Under the pieces are notes generated by a model. That model searched no databases, was not told the origin of the DNA, and worked only from the letters and a program-made list of their open reading frames with translations. Below, one piece after another: positions 1 to 9,647 of a DNA stretch of 64,000 bases (position 1 is its first letter; each line of letters begins with the position of its first letter). Position numbers and translations under genes: made by a program. The stretch comes from Lewinellaceae bacterium. Its GTDB lineage: Bacteria > Bacteroidota > Bacteroidia > Chitinophagales > Saprospiraceae. The stretch spans positions 124,001 to 188,000 of the forward strand of contig JADJUJ010000004.1 in the NCBI GenBank assembly GCA_016710765.1. The letters run 5' to 3'.

Positions 1-1604
1 ACCAGGGTGTCCAAGTCGGCAGCCAGGGGTTTTGACCAGCGAACGGCTATTTTGCCTGTAGCCGGATTTGTTTCCAGTACATCGACATGGGTGATCAGGG
101 GTAAACTCCGCGGGAGCTGGGCGCATACTTCTTCCGAGGCAAGGCTTTCGACTATATTGTAACGGTAGCCTCCGGCCGAAATCAAGGCAAATTTTGCCAA
201 AACCCGGTAACAATAGGTTTTGCCGCTCTCCACCGTGTTGTCTAAATATACATATCGCCCATTGACCACATTCTGGGTGATGTAAGCCAGTTGGGTATAT
301 CCCTTACCGGCAAGGCCAGGCGAACAGGTGTCCACGACGAAAGGGTTACTGCCCTCCCTGCGCCAAACCGAAAACCCGAAGAAATAATTATCGGCTGTGC
401 TCTCGCAGGCATAGGGTTTCTCCCAACTCAACTCCACCGAATTTTGATCGGCCAACGCCTGCAGATCCTTGGGCGGCGGCCCTACTACTTTTATCTCAAC
501 GGCCTTAAGGTCGGCCAGTTGCGGAATTTGAAGGCTCACGGAATCCGTTGCCTTGAATACAACAGAATAAGGCTGCGCCGAAATATGCTCACAAGCCGTA
601 ACCCAGGTAAAGGTGCCGAAAACCGGAGGGGGAACGAAACCAGTAGGAGCACTAAAAGTGGCCGGACTATACGGTGTAGAAAAAGGCCCGCCCAGGGCAC
701 TCAACTGTACGACATCAGTAGGATCAGGGTCCGTAGCCGATACAGGAAAAGTAACGGTGGTGCCGGCTATAACACAAACATCGTCCGCCGCAGTTACCAC
801 CGGCGGGTTGTTGTCGCAATTGTCGACAAAAATCTGCATATCCCGAATGGTGGTATCGATTGGAACACCATTGCGCCAGGAAATGATGATAAAAGCCAGG
901 TTATACTCCCCGGCAAACTGTGGCGTGAGCCACAGGATATCCCCGGTTTTTTCATCCAGCTGGAGGATGTTGTTGGGGCCAGGAACAATTTGACTGGGAT
1001 AGGAATAGTTGGGTACGGCCGTATACTTGGCCTGCAGCGGAACAATCAACTTGTAAGAAATACTGTCTTTATCGGGATCAAAAGCATTGGGATTGTGCTT
1101 AAACGGTTTGCCGATACAGGCATTATCAATCGGCGGTTGCAACAAATACGGTGTGGTGTTACTGCCACCAAACTGCGGATCCTGAAAGGTATAGGAGGTT
1201 TGAATGTAAAACGGAACGTTGTCGGAAGAAGGCGGGTTTACATTGACAATTCCGGCAATTCGGTTGGGATCGGTCATGCCAATGACGTAGGTACTCGGCC
1301 CGGCGTAAGTGTGCTCGGCAATATAGAGGTTGTACTTGATGTCATTGGGCAGCACAATTCCATTGCCGTTGCCATTGGAGCGGCCCACGGGTTGCAGGTT
1401 GCCATCACCCCAATCGATGGTCAGGGTATCGCGGTCTGCGTTGATACTGCTGGCCTTTGTCCACGTAATGATGGTGGCGCGAATGGTTAGCGCGTCAATT
1501 TGCTCAATATGGATTTCACCTGCGCGGTTGTGTGTTGCCAGCAAGGCCAGCGGACACAAGAGCAACAACATCACAAGCCGGAATTTTGGTAGATTTGCTT
1601 TCAT
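1..1604 (-). CDS. large secreted adhesin-like / gliding-type protein, 3' end outside the window
   Basis: An open frame starts at the ATG whose complement is 1602-1604 and runs without a stop off the left edge, giving about 534 residues. The N-terminus has a short basic start and a hydrophobic segment (about residues 8-24) consistent with a signal peptide. The rest is extracellular in character: Asp/Asn/Pro/Thr-rich, with a motif like DxDxDxxxY near residue 180 (FDPDKDSISYKL) typical of Ig/cadherin-like repeats, and a fibronectin-III-like stretch near the window edge. This layout is common in Bacteroidota surface proteins that end in a gliding-motility-associated or T9SS sorting domain, but that C-terminus is not visible here. 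The + strand frame over the same DNA is a shadow. Exact family unknown; secretion is an inference. Confidence 0.75.
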   Translation of the reverse strand, partial: MKANLPKFRLVMLLLLCPLALLATHNRAGEIHIEQIDALTIRATIITWTKASSINADRDTLTIDWGDGNLQPVGRSNGNGNGIVLPNDIKYNLYIAEHTYAGPSTYVIGMTDPNRIAGIVNVNPPSSDNVPFYIQTSYTFQDPQFGGSNTTPYLLQPPIDNACIGKPFKHNPNAFDPDKDSISYKLIVPLQAKYTAVPNYSYPSQIVPGPNNILQLDEKTGDILWLTPQFAGEYNLAFIIISWRNGVPIDTTIRDMQIFVDNCDNNPPVVTAADDVCVIAGTTVTFPVSATDPDPTDVVQLSALGGPFSTPYSPATFSAPTGFVPPPVFGTFTWVTACEHISAQPYSVVFKATDSVSLQIPQLADLKAVEIKVVGPPPKDLQALADQNSVELSWEKPYACESTADNYFFGFSVWRREGSNPFVVDTCSPGLAGKGYTQLAYITQNVVNGRYVYLDNTVESGKTYCYRVLAKFALISAGGYRYNIVESLASEEVCAQLPRSLPLITHVDVLETNPATGKIAVRWSKPLAADLDTL

Positions 1605-1734
1605 CCTTAATTGCTTTAGAAGCATCTTCTAATTCGGAACGGCCTCTAAGTTAAAATATTTTACCACGACCTCCGCAAAAATCATTTGCTTTGCCATTGG
1701 CAGACGATCCGCTCATTTACTAACGTTTTATACT

Positions 1735-2052
1735 ATGCTGCTTTACAATGTCACGGTAACCATCGACCTCAATGCCAGCGAAGACTGGCTTCGCTGGATG
1801 CGCGATACCCATATACCCGACGTCATGTCGACGGGTATGTTCATCTCCTACCGCCTCAGCCGTCTGATCGGACATGAACACAACGATTCAGAAATCTATT
1901 CGGTTCAATACCTCATCAAAGATCAGGCGCATCTGATGCGTTATCAGGAGGAGTTTGCGCCGGTTTTACAAAAACAAACACGAGAACGGTACGACGGTAA
2001 GTTTGCCGTTTTTCGCACCATCATGGAGGTAGTGGACCACAACGAAAAATAG
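1735..2052 (+). CDS. DUF4286 family protein
   Basis: This 105-residue protein begins MLLYNVTVTID and contains the WLRWMRDTHIPDVMSTG segment, which I recognise as the DUF4286 family, a small ferredoxin-fold-like protein widespread in Bacteroidota. The length fits the family. No biochemical role is established. It stands alone, divergent from the secreted protein at 1-1604 (about 130 bp between) and convergent with the esterase at 2228. The ATG at 1735 is preferred over an overlapping frame starting at 1686 because only this frame shows the family motif. Confidence 0.85.
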   Translation: MLLYNVTVTIDLNASEDWLRWMRDTHIPDVMSTGMFISYRLSRLIGHEHNDSEIYSVQYLIKDQAHLMRYQEEFAPVLQKQTRERYDGKFAVFRTIMEVVDHNEK

Positions 2053-2227
2053 TCGCCACGCAGGTTAGCTGGACTTTAGTGGACAACCAATTTGGTTGCT
2101 GGTTTTTTCGGCTTTGCTTCGCAAAATCATTATCCCGCATATAGACGCAGTAAACGCAGATGTTTGGTGTCAAAAAAAATCTGCCGTAACACCGACCGAA
2201 CTTATTTCAAAAAAAGGCATTGGACGG

Positions 2228-3157
2228 TTATTCGTTTTTTCTCAGCAAAAACAAAACCGGTATTGCCAGGCGGGCCTTCCAGGCGTTTTCATCGTGGGCA
2301 GCGCCTGGAAAAACCCTGGTCATCCAGTTTTTCCCCGACACATATCCTTTCGCTTTCAGAATGGCATCTGCCTGCCGCTGAAAAGGGGCGTACAACGAAT
2401 CGAGGGTCGCCGTGCCATGGTCGAAATACAATCGGTGCGAACGCGGGCTGGGCAGGTTGTTGCCGAGGTAAGCCATAAAAGCGGCTGGAATCGGGTTGTC
2501 TTCGGCCCGAAAAATACCCGTCCAATGCGTCGACATGCAGCCTGCTCCGCCAAACACTCCGGGGTATTCGCAAATAGCATACATGGAAATCAGCCCGCCC
2601 ATGCTCGAGCCCGCAATAAAAGTATGCTTACGGCCGCGTTTTGCAGAAAAATTGGTGTCAATAAATGGCTTGAGTTCTTTAACCAAAAACAGCAAGTAAC
2701 GGTCGGCCTGCGGCCCTTCGCTAAACAAGCGATTATCCGCGATGGCCTGGTTGGAAAGCAACATCTCCTTCACTTGCTTTTTCCTCAACGTATGAAAGGG
2801 CTTTTCAGGGAAGTATTCGGCATGCCGGTACGCGCCGTTGTTCCACACCGCCACCACAATACAATCCCTGATTTTCCCTTCAGCCATCAAATGGCCAAGT
2901 GTTTCGTCAACGCCCCATTCCTTTCCGTTCCACGACTGCAGAGAATCAAACAGCATTTGGCCATCGTGCATGTACAACACATCGTACTTTTTATGCGGGC
3001 TGTAGGTTTCTGGCAGCCAAACATCTACGTTCCTGGGTGCCACATATTGGGATGGAAAGTTTTCAAAACGCCGGATTTCTCCACTGGCCACTGCAGGCAG
3101 CTGGGCATGAACTTGCAAATGAAACAAGATAAAAAGGACCCCTATGTATCTTTTCAT
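2228..3157 (-). CDS. secreted alpha/beta-hydrolase, putative esterase family
   Basis: A 309-residue protein with a signal peptide (cleavage likely after VHA, mature N-terminus Gln) followed by an esterase-D/enterochelin-esterase-like hydrolase domain. Visible landmarks are DVLYMHDGQMLFD (about residue 60), the nucleophile elbow GSSMGG (about residue 184, Ser catalytic) and a C-terminal GAAHDENAW that would supply the catalytic His. The family hydrolyses esters of siderophores, acylated sugars or similar; the substrate here cannot be read. It lies 15 nt downstream of the symporter on the same strand, so the two are probably one transcript, hinting that it processes something the symporter then imports (inference). 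Confidence 0.85.
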   Translation of the reverse strand: MKRYIGVLFILFHLQVHAQLPAVASGEIRRFENFPSQYVAPRNVDVWLPETYSPHKKYDVLYMHDGQMLFDSLQSWNGKEWGVDETLGHLMAEGKIRDCIVVAVWNNGAYRHAEYFPEKPFHTLRKKQVKEMLLSNQAIADNRLFSEGPQADRYLLFLVKELKPFIDTNFSAKRGRKHTFIAGSSMGGLISMYAICEYPGVFGGAGCMSTHWTGIFRAEDNPIPAAFMAYLGNNLPSPRSHRLYFDHGTATLDSLYAPFQRQADAILKAKGYVSGKNWMTRVFPGAAHDENAWKARLAIPVLFLLRKNE

Positions 3158-3172
3158 GATGTAAAAAAGCGT

Positions 3173-4944
3173 TTATGTCGCCAACCGGTACCACAGTCGC
3201 AGCAAGGCAAACCCACCCAGCAAGGCAACAACACCAGCCACCAGGCTTGCAATGGTATTGCCATACAACACATACCCTACGGTGAACAAGGCGCTGTACA
3301 CCGTGACACAGCCAGTGAGCATGGCGAGAATTTGCAATGGCAGTTTGCCCCGCACAACCTCGGCCTCTGTTAGTTCGCCCGCTTTCATGGCCCTTCCCAG
3401 AACGGGCCGCCAACCGGCAGGCTCCGGCTTAATGAGCTTGTAAAACGACAACAAGGTGGCGTGGTTGGTCGGTTGGGTAAGTAAGGTTACGGCTACCCAG
3501 CCTACGGTAGTCAACGCAACGCCAAGCAGCAACTCCTGCCAGCCCTCCAAGCCAAAATGACCCAGTTTCAAGCCAACTGCGACCAAAAAGGATATCACCA
3601 TAGCAGCCAGTTCAGAATAGGCATTGATGCGCCACCAGAACCAGCGCAGGATAAAGAGCAGGCCCGTTCCTGCACCAATTTGGAGTAAAATATTAAACGC
3701 ATCCAGCGCACTTTCCAATGCCAGCGCTACCAGCGACGCTAATACCATCAGGACCACCGTCGACAGGCGCCCAACCAAAACCTGGGCGCGATCGTCGGCA
3801 TCCGGCCGTACAAAGCGCTTGTACACGTCGTTCACCACATATGACGAGCCCCAGTTCAGGTGCGTGGCAATGGTACTCATGTAGGCCGCCGCAAGCGAGG
3901 CTACGATAATGCCCACCAAACCTGCCGGCATCAGGGTCATCATGGCCGGATAACCCAGGTCGTGCCCGATTTTGTTGGCTTCCACATTCGGAAAAGCCGT
4001 CTGAATATCTGCCAGGGTAGGGAATACAACCAGAGAGCCAAGGGCAACGATAATCCAGGGCCAGGGGCGCAAAGCATAGTGGGCAATGTTGAAAAATAAG
4101 GTTGCCCCCACAGCATTATCTTCGTCTTTGGCCGCCAACATACGCTGTGCCACGTAGCCACCACCACCGGGTTCGGCGCCCGGATACCAAACCGACCACC
4201 ACTGCACCGCCAAGGGAATGATCAGGAGTGGAACCAAGGTGGCTGTATCGTTAAAATCGGGCACCAGGCTAAGCTTATCCGCCACATTGGGGTTGCTGAA
4301 CAAACGGCTCAAACTGCCCACCTCCGGCCGGTTCACCACCACCACCGCAGCACCAATAGAGCCCGCCATGGCCACAAAAATTGAAAAAAATCGGTGAGCA
4401 ACACTGCTTTGAAGCCACCAATGGAGGAATACAGCACGGTAACCACGGCAGCAAAAACCAGGGTGGTAACCGGCGAAACATCAAACATTACCCGGCCGAT
4501 CTTGATGGCAGCCAGGGATACCGTCGCCATAATCATGACATTAAAAAAGACGCCCAGATAAACCGCCCGGAAACCGCGTAAAAAAGCGGCCTCCTTTCCG
4601 GAGTACCGCAATTCATAAAATTCCAGATCAGTCAGTACACCCGACCGGCGCCACATCCGCGCATACACAAACACCGTGAGCATACCGGTCAGCAAAAAAG
4701 CCCACCAGGCCCAGTTACCCGCCACCCCGTTTTGCCGAACAATGTCGGTAACCAGGTTGGGCGTATCGCAAGAAAAAGTAGTGGCTACCATAGAAACGCC
4801 CAGCAACCACCATGGCATGTTGCGACCCGAGAGGAAAAACTCGCTCGCGCTCGATCCGCTTTTCTGAAAGCCGCGAAGGCCGATCCAGAGGGAGATTCCG
4901 AAATAAAGACCGATTAAAATCCAATCGAGTAGTGTCAGGTGCAT
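3173..4944 (-). CDS. sodium:solute symporter (SSS family), one frameshift
   Basis: Two overlapping frames together make one solute:sodium symporter of about 590 residues. The N-terminal part (4944 to about 4380) begins MHLTLLDWILIGLYFG and carries the family's SGRNMPWWLLGVSMVATTFS segment; the second part continues with GSIGAAVV and ends after about ten more membrane segments. Frames meet at the A5 run at 4376-4380: adding one A gives the continuous reading QFFVAMAGS, so a 1-base deletion, probably a homopolymer error, explains the break. SSS proteins import sugars, amino acids, organic acids or vitamins with Na+. The substrate is not readable; the downstream secreted esterase suggests a released organic product. 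Members have 12-14 helices, which matches the repaired length. Confidence 0.85.
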
Positions 4945-5099
4945 ATGTTTGCAGTTTTATGCTTAAAATTGATCCCGCTGGAAAGGTAAGGTAATTTGCA
5001 TTTGATTTCCAGCAGGGTAAAAATATCAAAATTGATAATTTGCGTTTACCATTACATTTTAGGCATGTTTGGCAACCCTTTTGTTTTAAATCATTCACC

Positions 5100-6035
5100 A
5101 TGCAACCAACATTGTTAATCCTCGCGGCCGGTATTGGCAGCCGTTACGGCGGACTGAAGCAGGTCGACGGCATTGGCCCCGGCGGCGAAGCCATTTTAGA
5201 ATACTCCGTTTTTGACGCCAAACGAGCCGGTTTTGGAAAAGTCGTATTTGTTATCAGGAAAGATATTGAAGCGGCCTTTCGGGAAAAAGTAGGCCGGCGG
5301 ATTGAGCGCCATATTCAGGTTGAGTATGCCTTCCAGGAAATGGACACCGGACTGGAATGGCTGCAAACCTTGCCCCATCGGGAAAAACCCTGGGGAACAG
5401 GGCATGCCGTTCTGTCGGCGCGCAAGTGGCTGCAAGAGCCCTTTGCCACCATCAATGCCGACGATTTTTACGGGGCCGACGCCTTCCGCCAACTCGGGCA
5501 TTTTTTACAACACCACTGCAGCCCAACGCGCTTTGGAATGGTGGCTTACCAACTGGCCAATACCCTGTCGGAAAATGGTGCCGTATCCCGGGGTGTTTGC
5601 GCGGTAAGCGCCGAAAAAGTGCTCACCAATGTGGTGGAACACACCAAAATTGAGCGCTTTGCCCACGGTGTCGCCTTCACAGATGAACAGGGCAACAAAC
5701 GCCCACTTGCCGACAATACGCCGGTTTCCATGAATTTTTGGGGCTTTCATCCCAACGTATTGGATGCTGCTGAAAAAATGTTTCGCGATTTTGTCCAGGC
5801 CAACGCCAATGCACCCCGTGCCGAGTTTTACATCCCAACGGTGGTGAACAACCTCATTCACAGCGGCGACGTTGAGGTGGAAGTGCTGCCTTCCGACAGC
5901 CAATGGTACGGCGTAACCTATCCGGCAGATAAAGAAACCGTACAGGCCGCTTTGCGAAACATGAAGGATTATCCAAACCCGCTTTTTCTTAAAATAAAAA
6001 ACCGCTCCCGGATTTCACCATTTGCATACCCTTAG
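5100..6035 (+). CDS. sugar-phosphate nucleotidyltransferase family protein
   Basis: A 311-residue cytoplasmic protein starting MQPTLLILAAGIGSRYGG. The LAAGxGSRYGG loop is the nucleotide-binding signature of the NTP_transferase fold (GT-A-like), and TINADDFYG (about residue 122) supplies the metal-binding aspartates. A further upstream TTG is possible, but the ATG at 5100 places the signature at the expected distance from the N-terminus. Such enzymes join an NTP to a sugar phosphate. The subgroup with this divergent C-terminal half often appears in Bacteroidota as a 'nucleotidyltransferase'; the sugar is unknown. It is divergent from the symporter and convergent with the protease at 6089-9190. 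Confidence 0.85.
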   Translation: MQPTLLILAAGIGSRYGGLKQVDGIGPGGEAILEYSVFDAKRAGFGKVVFVIRKDIEAAFREKVGRRIERHIQVEYAFQEMDTGLEWLQTLPHREKPWGTGHAVLSARKWLQEPFATINADDFYGADAFRQLGHFLQHHCSPTRFGMVAYQLANTLSENGAVSRGVCAVSAEKVLTNVVEHTKIERFAHGVAFTDEQGNKRPLADNTPVSMNFWGFHPNVLDAAEKMFRDFVQANANAPRAEFYIPTVVNNLIHSGDVEVEVLPSDSQWYGVTYPADKETVQAALRNMKDYPNPLFLKIKNRSRISPFAYP

Positions 6036-6088
6036 GATGCTTGGTTGAACCGGGAGCGGTGCTTTAAATACGATTTACTGGTCGGCGG

Positions 6089-9000
6089 TTATCCTTTGAT
6101 GAACTTCCGCTGGACCGTACCCTTCTCTGTTTCAACAGAAATGAAGTACATGCCTGGCGTCAGATTCGACACATCCACGCGGTTGAAGCTGCTTGCTGAA
6201 CGCTCAGACTGCATCAGCGCGCCATTGATGTTGAATACACGTACCGAGCGAACGGCATCCACAGATTCAATGTTGATGAACTGTGCAGCTGGGTTAGGAT
6301 ACAGTTTCACATTGCTACCATCGTTGTCGGCCAGAATAGACTGGTTCATCGGATCTTCTGGCAACTTGCCAAGCTCTCTGATCGACTGACTGCTGGTTCC
6401 TGCCAGAATGTTAACACCGCTGGTACCGGTTACCGTGATGGCATCAATGTAAACATCATCATTGTTGTCGCTGGCGTCACACTGGAAACGGAACTGCGCA
6501 TTGGTTGGGAAGTTGTAATCGACGGCGCTCAGCGTCACGGTTGCAACATAGAACGTGTTGTTGTTGAAACTTGTGCCCCGGGCATAGGCAGCCACCGTAG
6601 TCCATGTTGAACCATTGTAATAGCGCACCCAAAAATCTTCTCCGCTTTCCATGCTGACAGCATAGAAATAAAACTCGATGTCTAATTGAGCATATCCGCT
6701 TACATCGTACGATGGGGAGGTCATGGCAGATGCCGTACCCGAATTGTCCTGTAAATCGATGGAATAAGTGCCTTCCCACGAACGCGTACCTGCATAACGG
6801 GCACAGTCCGAGCCACCATCAGCCCAGCCGTCCCAGCCGGTTTCAAAGTAGTGTGCCAGAATGGTGGTCGTACCACCACCGCCGCCACCAGCGGAAAGGG
6901 TCGTTACATTGACACTGGCAGCTGCAGAACTGTTTCCAGCGGCGTCAAATGCTTTAACTTGCATGGAATAAGTAGTGGCAGCCGTCGGGCACGATACCGT
7001 ATAGGAGGTGGAGAATTTGGATCGATGGTAACCAACATCTACATACAGTTCGTAGTGATCAACCCCAACGTTATCAGTGGAGGCGGTCCAACTCAGGTTG
7101 GTCGACGTTTGCGTTGTACCGCTGGCACTAAGGGAGCCCGGAGTAGTTGGCGCTTGCGTATCCGGTGCACCAGCGTTAAACTCTACCGTATAATCTTCTA
7201 CCTCGCCGTAAGAGAATGTTTCACATTCTGTTTGTGCAGCGTTGTATTTCATGGAAACACGCATACGGGTAGTACCACTGGCATTAGCAGGCACGTTGAT
7301 GGTACCCGTAACGGTGGAACTGCTCAATCCGCCGGAAGTATAGGCCAACTCACCGGCATCAGAGAAATCGCTGTCGCCATTGTAATCGATCCAGATTTTC
7401 CAGTACTCGTTGTACGTAGCACCAGAAAAACCGGGGCTGAGCGAAACTGCAGCGCTACTACCTGGCGCGAGGGTAATGGTCTGGTTGGTGAAGTTGGAGT
7501 AGCCGGCAGCACCAGAGCTGTTGTTGAAAGTGCCTACAGTTACGTTGGCTACCCATTCGTAGCTGGAGTTAGTACCTTGAGAATTGCAATAGGAAGCAGG
7601 AGCGCCGTATTCAGCGCCTACACCTACAGCATACCAGGCGTTGGTAGTGGCAATTTCCTGCGCCGAACCTGCACCGTAAAGATCAATGGCTGCCTGGATG
7701 GCGCCTGCACGGGCCGCAGCATAATTAGAGGAGGAGTTAAGGTAAACCGTCAGGTTGCGATAGGCAATCGCAGCGGCGGCAGTCATGCCAATGCCGGTTA
7801 CGCTGTAAGGGTTACCCAGGTCGTTGGTGCCGGTTTTGCCCACAGTGAGCACATAAAACCAGAAGTTCTGCACCCCGGAGTTGATGTGTACACCACCATT
7901 ATCCCCTGAGCCGGTATACCAATTGGTTCCACCATAGGTATCTGGGTCACCAAATTGGTTGGGATTGGCCATGTTGCGGAAGGCGCCACTGCCGCCAATA
8001 CCAATGTCATCGCCCATCAGCCAGTCGTTGCTGCCGGCAGCATAATTTTCGATGGTTTCTCCAAAAATATCGGAAAAGGATTCGTTCAGTGCTCCCGACT
8101 CATAACTGTATACCAGGCCGGCGGAGAATTCCGTTACGCCGTGGGTCAGCTCGTGACCACAAATGTCCAACGACACCAATGGGCCGTAGCTGGTGCCGTC
8201 GCCATCGCCGTAGGTCATGCGCGTGCCATCCCAGAAAGCGTTTACATAGTTGTTGGAGTAGTGAACGTACGATTTAAGCTTAGAGCCCGCATTGTCATAG
8301 GAATTGCGACCGTGCTTGCTAAGATAATAAGAATGCGTTCTTTCAGCACCCCAGTGGGCCGACACAGAAGCATTATCACCAGTAAAATTGGTTCCTGAAC
8401 TGGTAACGTCCGTTGCGTTATTATAATTGGTACCGTTGTTAAGGCTGTAGGTTTCTACACCCTGTCCGCTTGAGGTTTGACGAAGGCGGTAGTTGGAACC
8501 AGTGTAGTCAGCGGTGAACGATACATTGCCATTGTACTGGCTGTTGCCCGTAGCCGGCGTGTTGGTATCGTGTATGCGCAAATTTTCTTTGATGAAGTTG
8601 CCGGTATGAGCATCAATGTACACATACGCGCGGTACAGCGGTTCTGTAGCATATACATCAAACTTCCAGGCAAGGCGAGCGGGCTCCCGGGCCATGGCAT
8701 CTGCCACAACCACCAATTCACCCGCCGGCTTTTGATACTCTGGGAAAGCAGCCTTAACGGCATCCTCCCAGGCGTATTGGCTGGCGCCAACATGGGCCAG
8801 TGCCTGGCTAAAGGCAGCATTGGCTGGCAGGCTTGGGATGCTGTTCAAATCACCTACATCCCGCACATCGCCGGATAGCATTTCAGTCAAACCATTTTTT
8901 GAGTGAACGGTATACGTGGCGCCGTCCACTTTTATTCCTTTGTAGTATTGCTCAAATTTTTCGTGTGTGTAACCAATCTGATCTTGTTCGGTACGGAATA

Positions 9001-9190
9001 AACGAAGTTCGTCGTAGCCTGTCATTTGAAGGCTGTTCTGTAATACTGGCATGGTCTGGTCAACACTTACTTTTTGGGGCAGTTTGACGAGGGCTGGATG
9101 AACTGTTCCCAGTTCAGGTTTTTGCACTTGTGCAAACATGGCCGAAGACAGCAGAAGGAGGCAGAGTAAAGCGGTAAAACTCTTTTTCAT
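6089..9190 (-). CDS. T9SS-exported M4 (thermolysin-like) metalloprotease
   Basis: A 1033-residue multidomain secreted protease. In order: signal peptide (residues 1-20, cleavage before Gln); FTP/PepSY inhibitory propeptide (about 40-205); M4 catalytic domain with the zinc motif HELTH (about 344) and the third ligand in GALNESFSD (about 367); a C-terminal active-site His in GGVHINSG; a GEVED-type beta domain (about 560-675) with EVEDYTV; a fibronectin-III domain (about 680-775); a MAM/jellyroll-like region; and a C-terminal type A sorting domain with LYPNPAAQFINIES and MYFISVETEKG, ending KFIKG. The final domain routes the protein through the outer-membrane T9SS. It likely digests extracellular protein, and the propeptide should keep it inactive until export. 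It is monocistronic. Confidence 0.95.
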   Translation of the reverse strand: MKKSFTALLCLLLLSSAMFAQVQKPELGTVHPALVKLPQKVSVDQTMPVLQNSLQMTGYDELRLFRTEQDQIGYTHEKFEQYYKGIKVDGATYTVHSKNGLTEMLSGDVRDVGDLNSIPSLPANAAFSQALAHVGASQYAWEDAVKAAFPEYQKPAGELVVVADAMAREPARLAWKFDVYATEPLYRAYVYIDAHTGNFIKENLRIHDTNTPATGNSQYNGNVSFTADYTGSNYRLRQTSSGQGVETYSLNNGTNYNNATDVTSSGTNFTGDNASVSAHWGAERTHSYYLSKHGRNSYDNAGSKLKSYVHYSNNYVNAFWDGTRMTYGDGDGTSYGPLVSLDICGHELTHGVTEFSAGLVYSYESGALNESFSDIFGETIENYAAGSNDWLMGDDIGIGGSGAFRNMANPNQFGDPDTYGGTNWYTGSGDNGGVHINSGVQNFWFYVLTVGKTGTNDLGNPYSVTGIGMTAAAAIAYRNLTVYLNSSSNYAAARAGAIQAAIDLYGAGSAQEIATTNAWYAVGVGAEYGAPASYCNSQGTNSSYEWVANVTVGTFNNSSGAAGYSNFTNQTITLAPGSSAAVSLSPGFSGATYNEYWKIWIDYNGDSDFSDAGELAYTSGGLSSSTVTGTINVPANASGTTRMRVSMKYNAAQTECETFSYGEVEDYTVEFNAGAPDTQAPTTPGSLSASGTTQTSTNLSWTASTDNVGVDHYELYVDVGYHRSKFSTSYTVSCPTAATTYSMQVKAFDAAGNSSAAASVNVTTLSAGGGGGGTTTILAHYFETGWDGWADGGSDCARYAGTRSWEGTYSIDLQDNSGTASAMTSPSYDVSGYAQLDIEFYFYAVSMESGEDFWVRYYNGSTWTTVAAYARGTSFNNNTFYVATVTLSAVDYNFPTNAQFRFQCDASDNNDDVYIDAITVTGTSGVNILAGTSSQSIRELGKLPEDPMNQSILADNDGSNVKLYPNPAAQFINIESVDAVRSVRVFNINGALMQSERSASSFNRVDVSNLTPGMYFISVETEKGTVQRKFIKG

Positions 9191-9647
9191 GTTGATTCGA
9201 TTTTAATTAAAAGTTAAACATTAAAGCGTAGAATGATTCGGTTCTGGCGGCCAATATATGCATACCTTCCAATTCTTAAAATAAGATTAACAGCTTCACC
9301 CTAAAACAGCCTTTTTCATGCCGGCTTTTCGATTGTTTCAGAATTTTATTTGGATGTACATTTTTTGCTATTTTTTGACATTTTTCACTGTAATATCGCG
9401 ATAATACAAGGTTTTTTTGTCATTCGACAACACCGCTTTTTTAAAACAACTATGGCCAAACCGCTTTTTGTCTTTTTAGAATAAAAGGTAAAAAAAAATT
9501 GATCCATCAGAATTAAATTCCTTCTGATGGATCAATTTTTGACTGATAAAAAATATTCAACTTCAATCAGTGCAAACAGCGCAATGGCCAAATTTTTTTT
9601 TCAAAAAAAATACCAAATAAAATACCAACATCTGTTTTCGCCTATTC
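9191..9647. other. gene-free AT-rich intergenic region
   Basis: About 450 bp between the start of the M4 protease and the end of the ABC permease. It is AT-rich with several T and A runs and must contain the protease promoter on the minus strand, although no clean TAnnTTTG is visible. The only clear structure is the terminator at 9494-9540. No credible gene is seen. Confidence 0.7.
9494..9540 (-). terminator. perfect 19-bp stem-loop terminator
   Basis: A perfect inverted repeat, 9494-9512 and 9522-9540, with a 9-nt loop and A/T tracts at both edges. It lies about 108 nt after the ABC permease stop on the minus strand and, being A/T-flanked on both sides, could work in both directions. Confidence 0.85.

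Noticed and set aside
291..1490. Long + strand open frame of about 400 codons
   Set aside because: It is the antisense shadow of the secreted protein running from 1604 off the left edge. Its translation is Arg/Gly/Ile-rich and lacks domains, while the minus strand has a signal peptide and Ig-like motifs.
2096..3373. Long + strand frame opposite the esterase
   Set aside because: The minus strand has a clear hydrolase with GSSMGG and a signal peptide. The + strand product has no family features.
6851..7909. Long + strand frame opposite the M4 protease
   Set aside because: Antisense to a protease with complete catalytic motifs and a sorting domain; the product is low-complexity.
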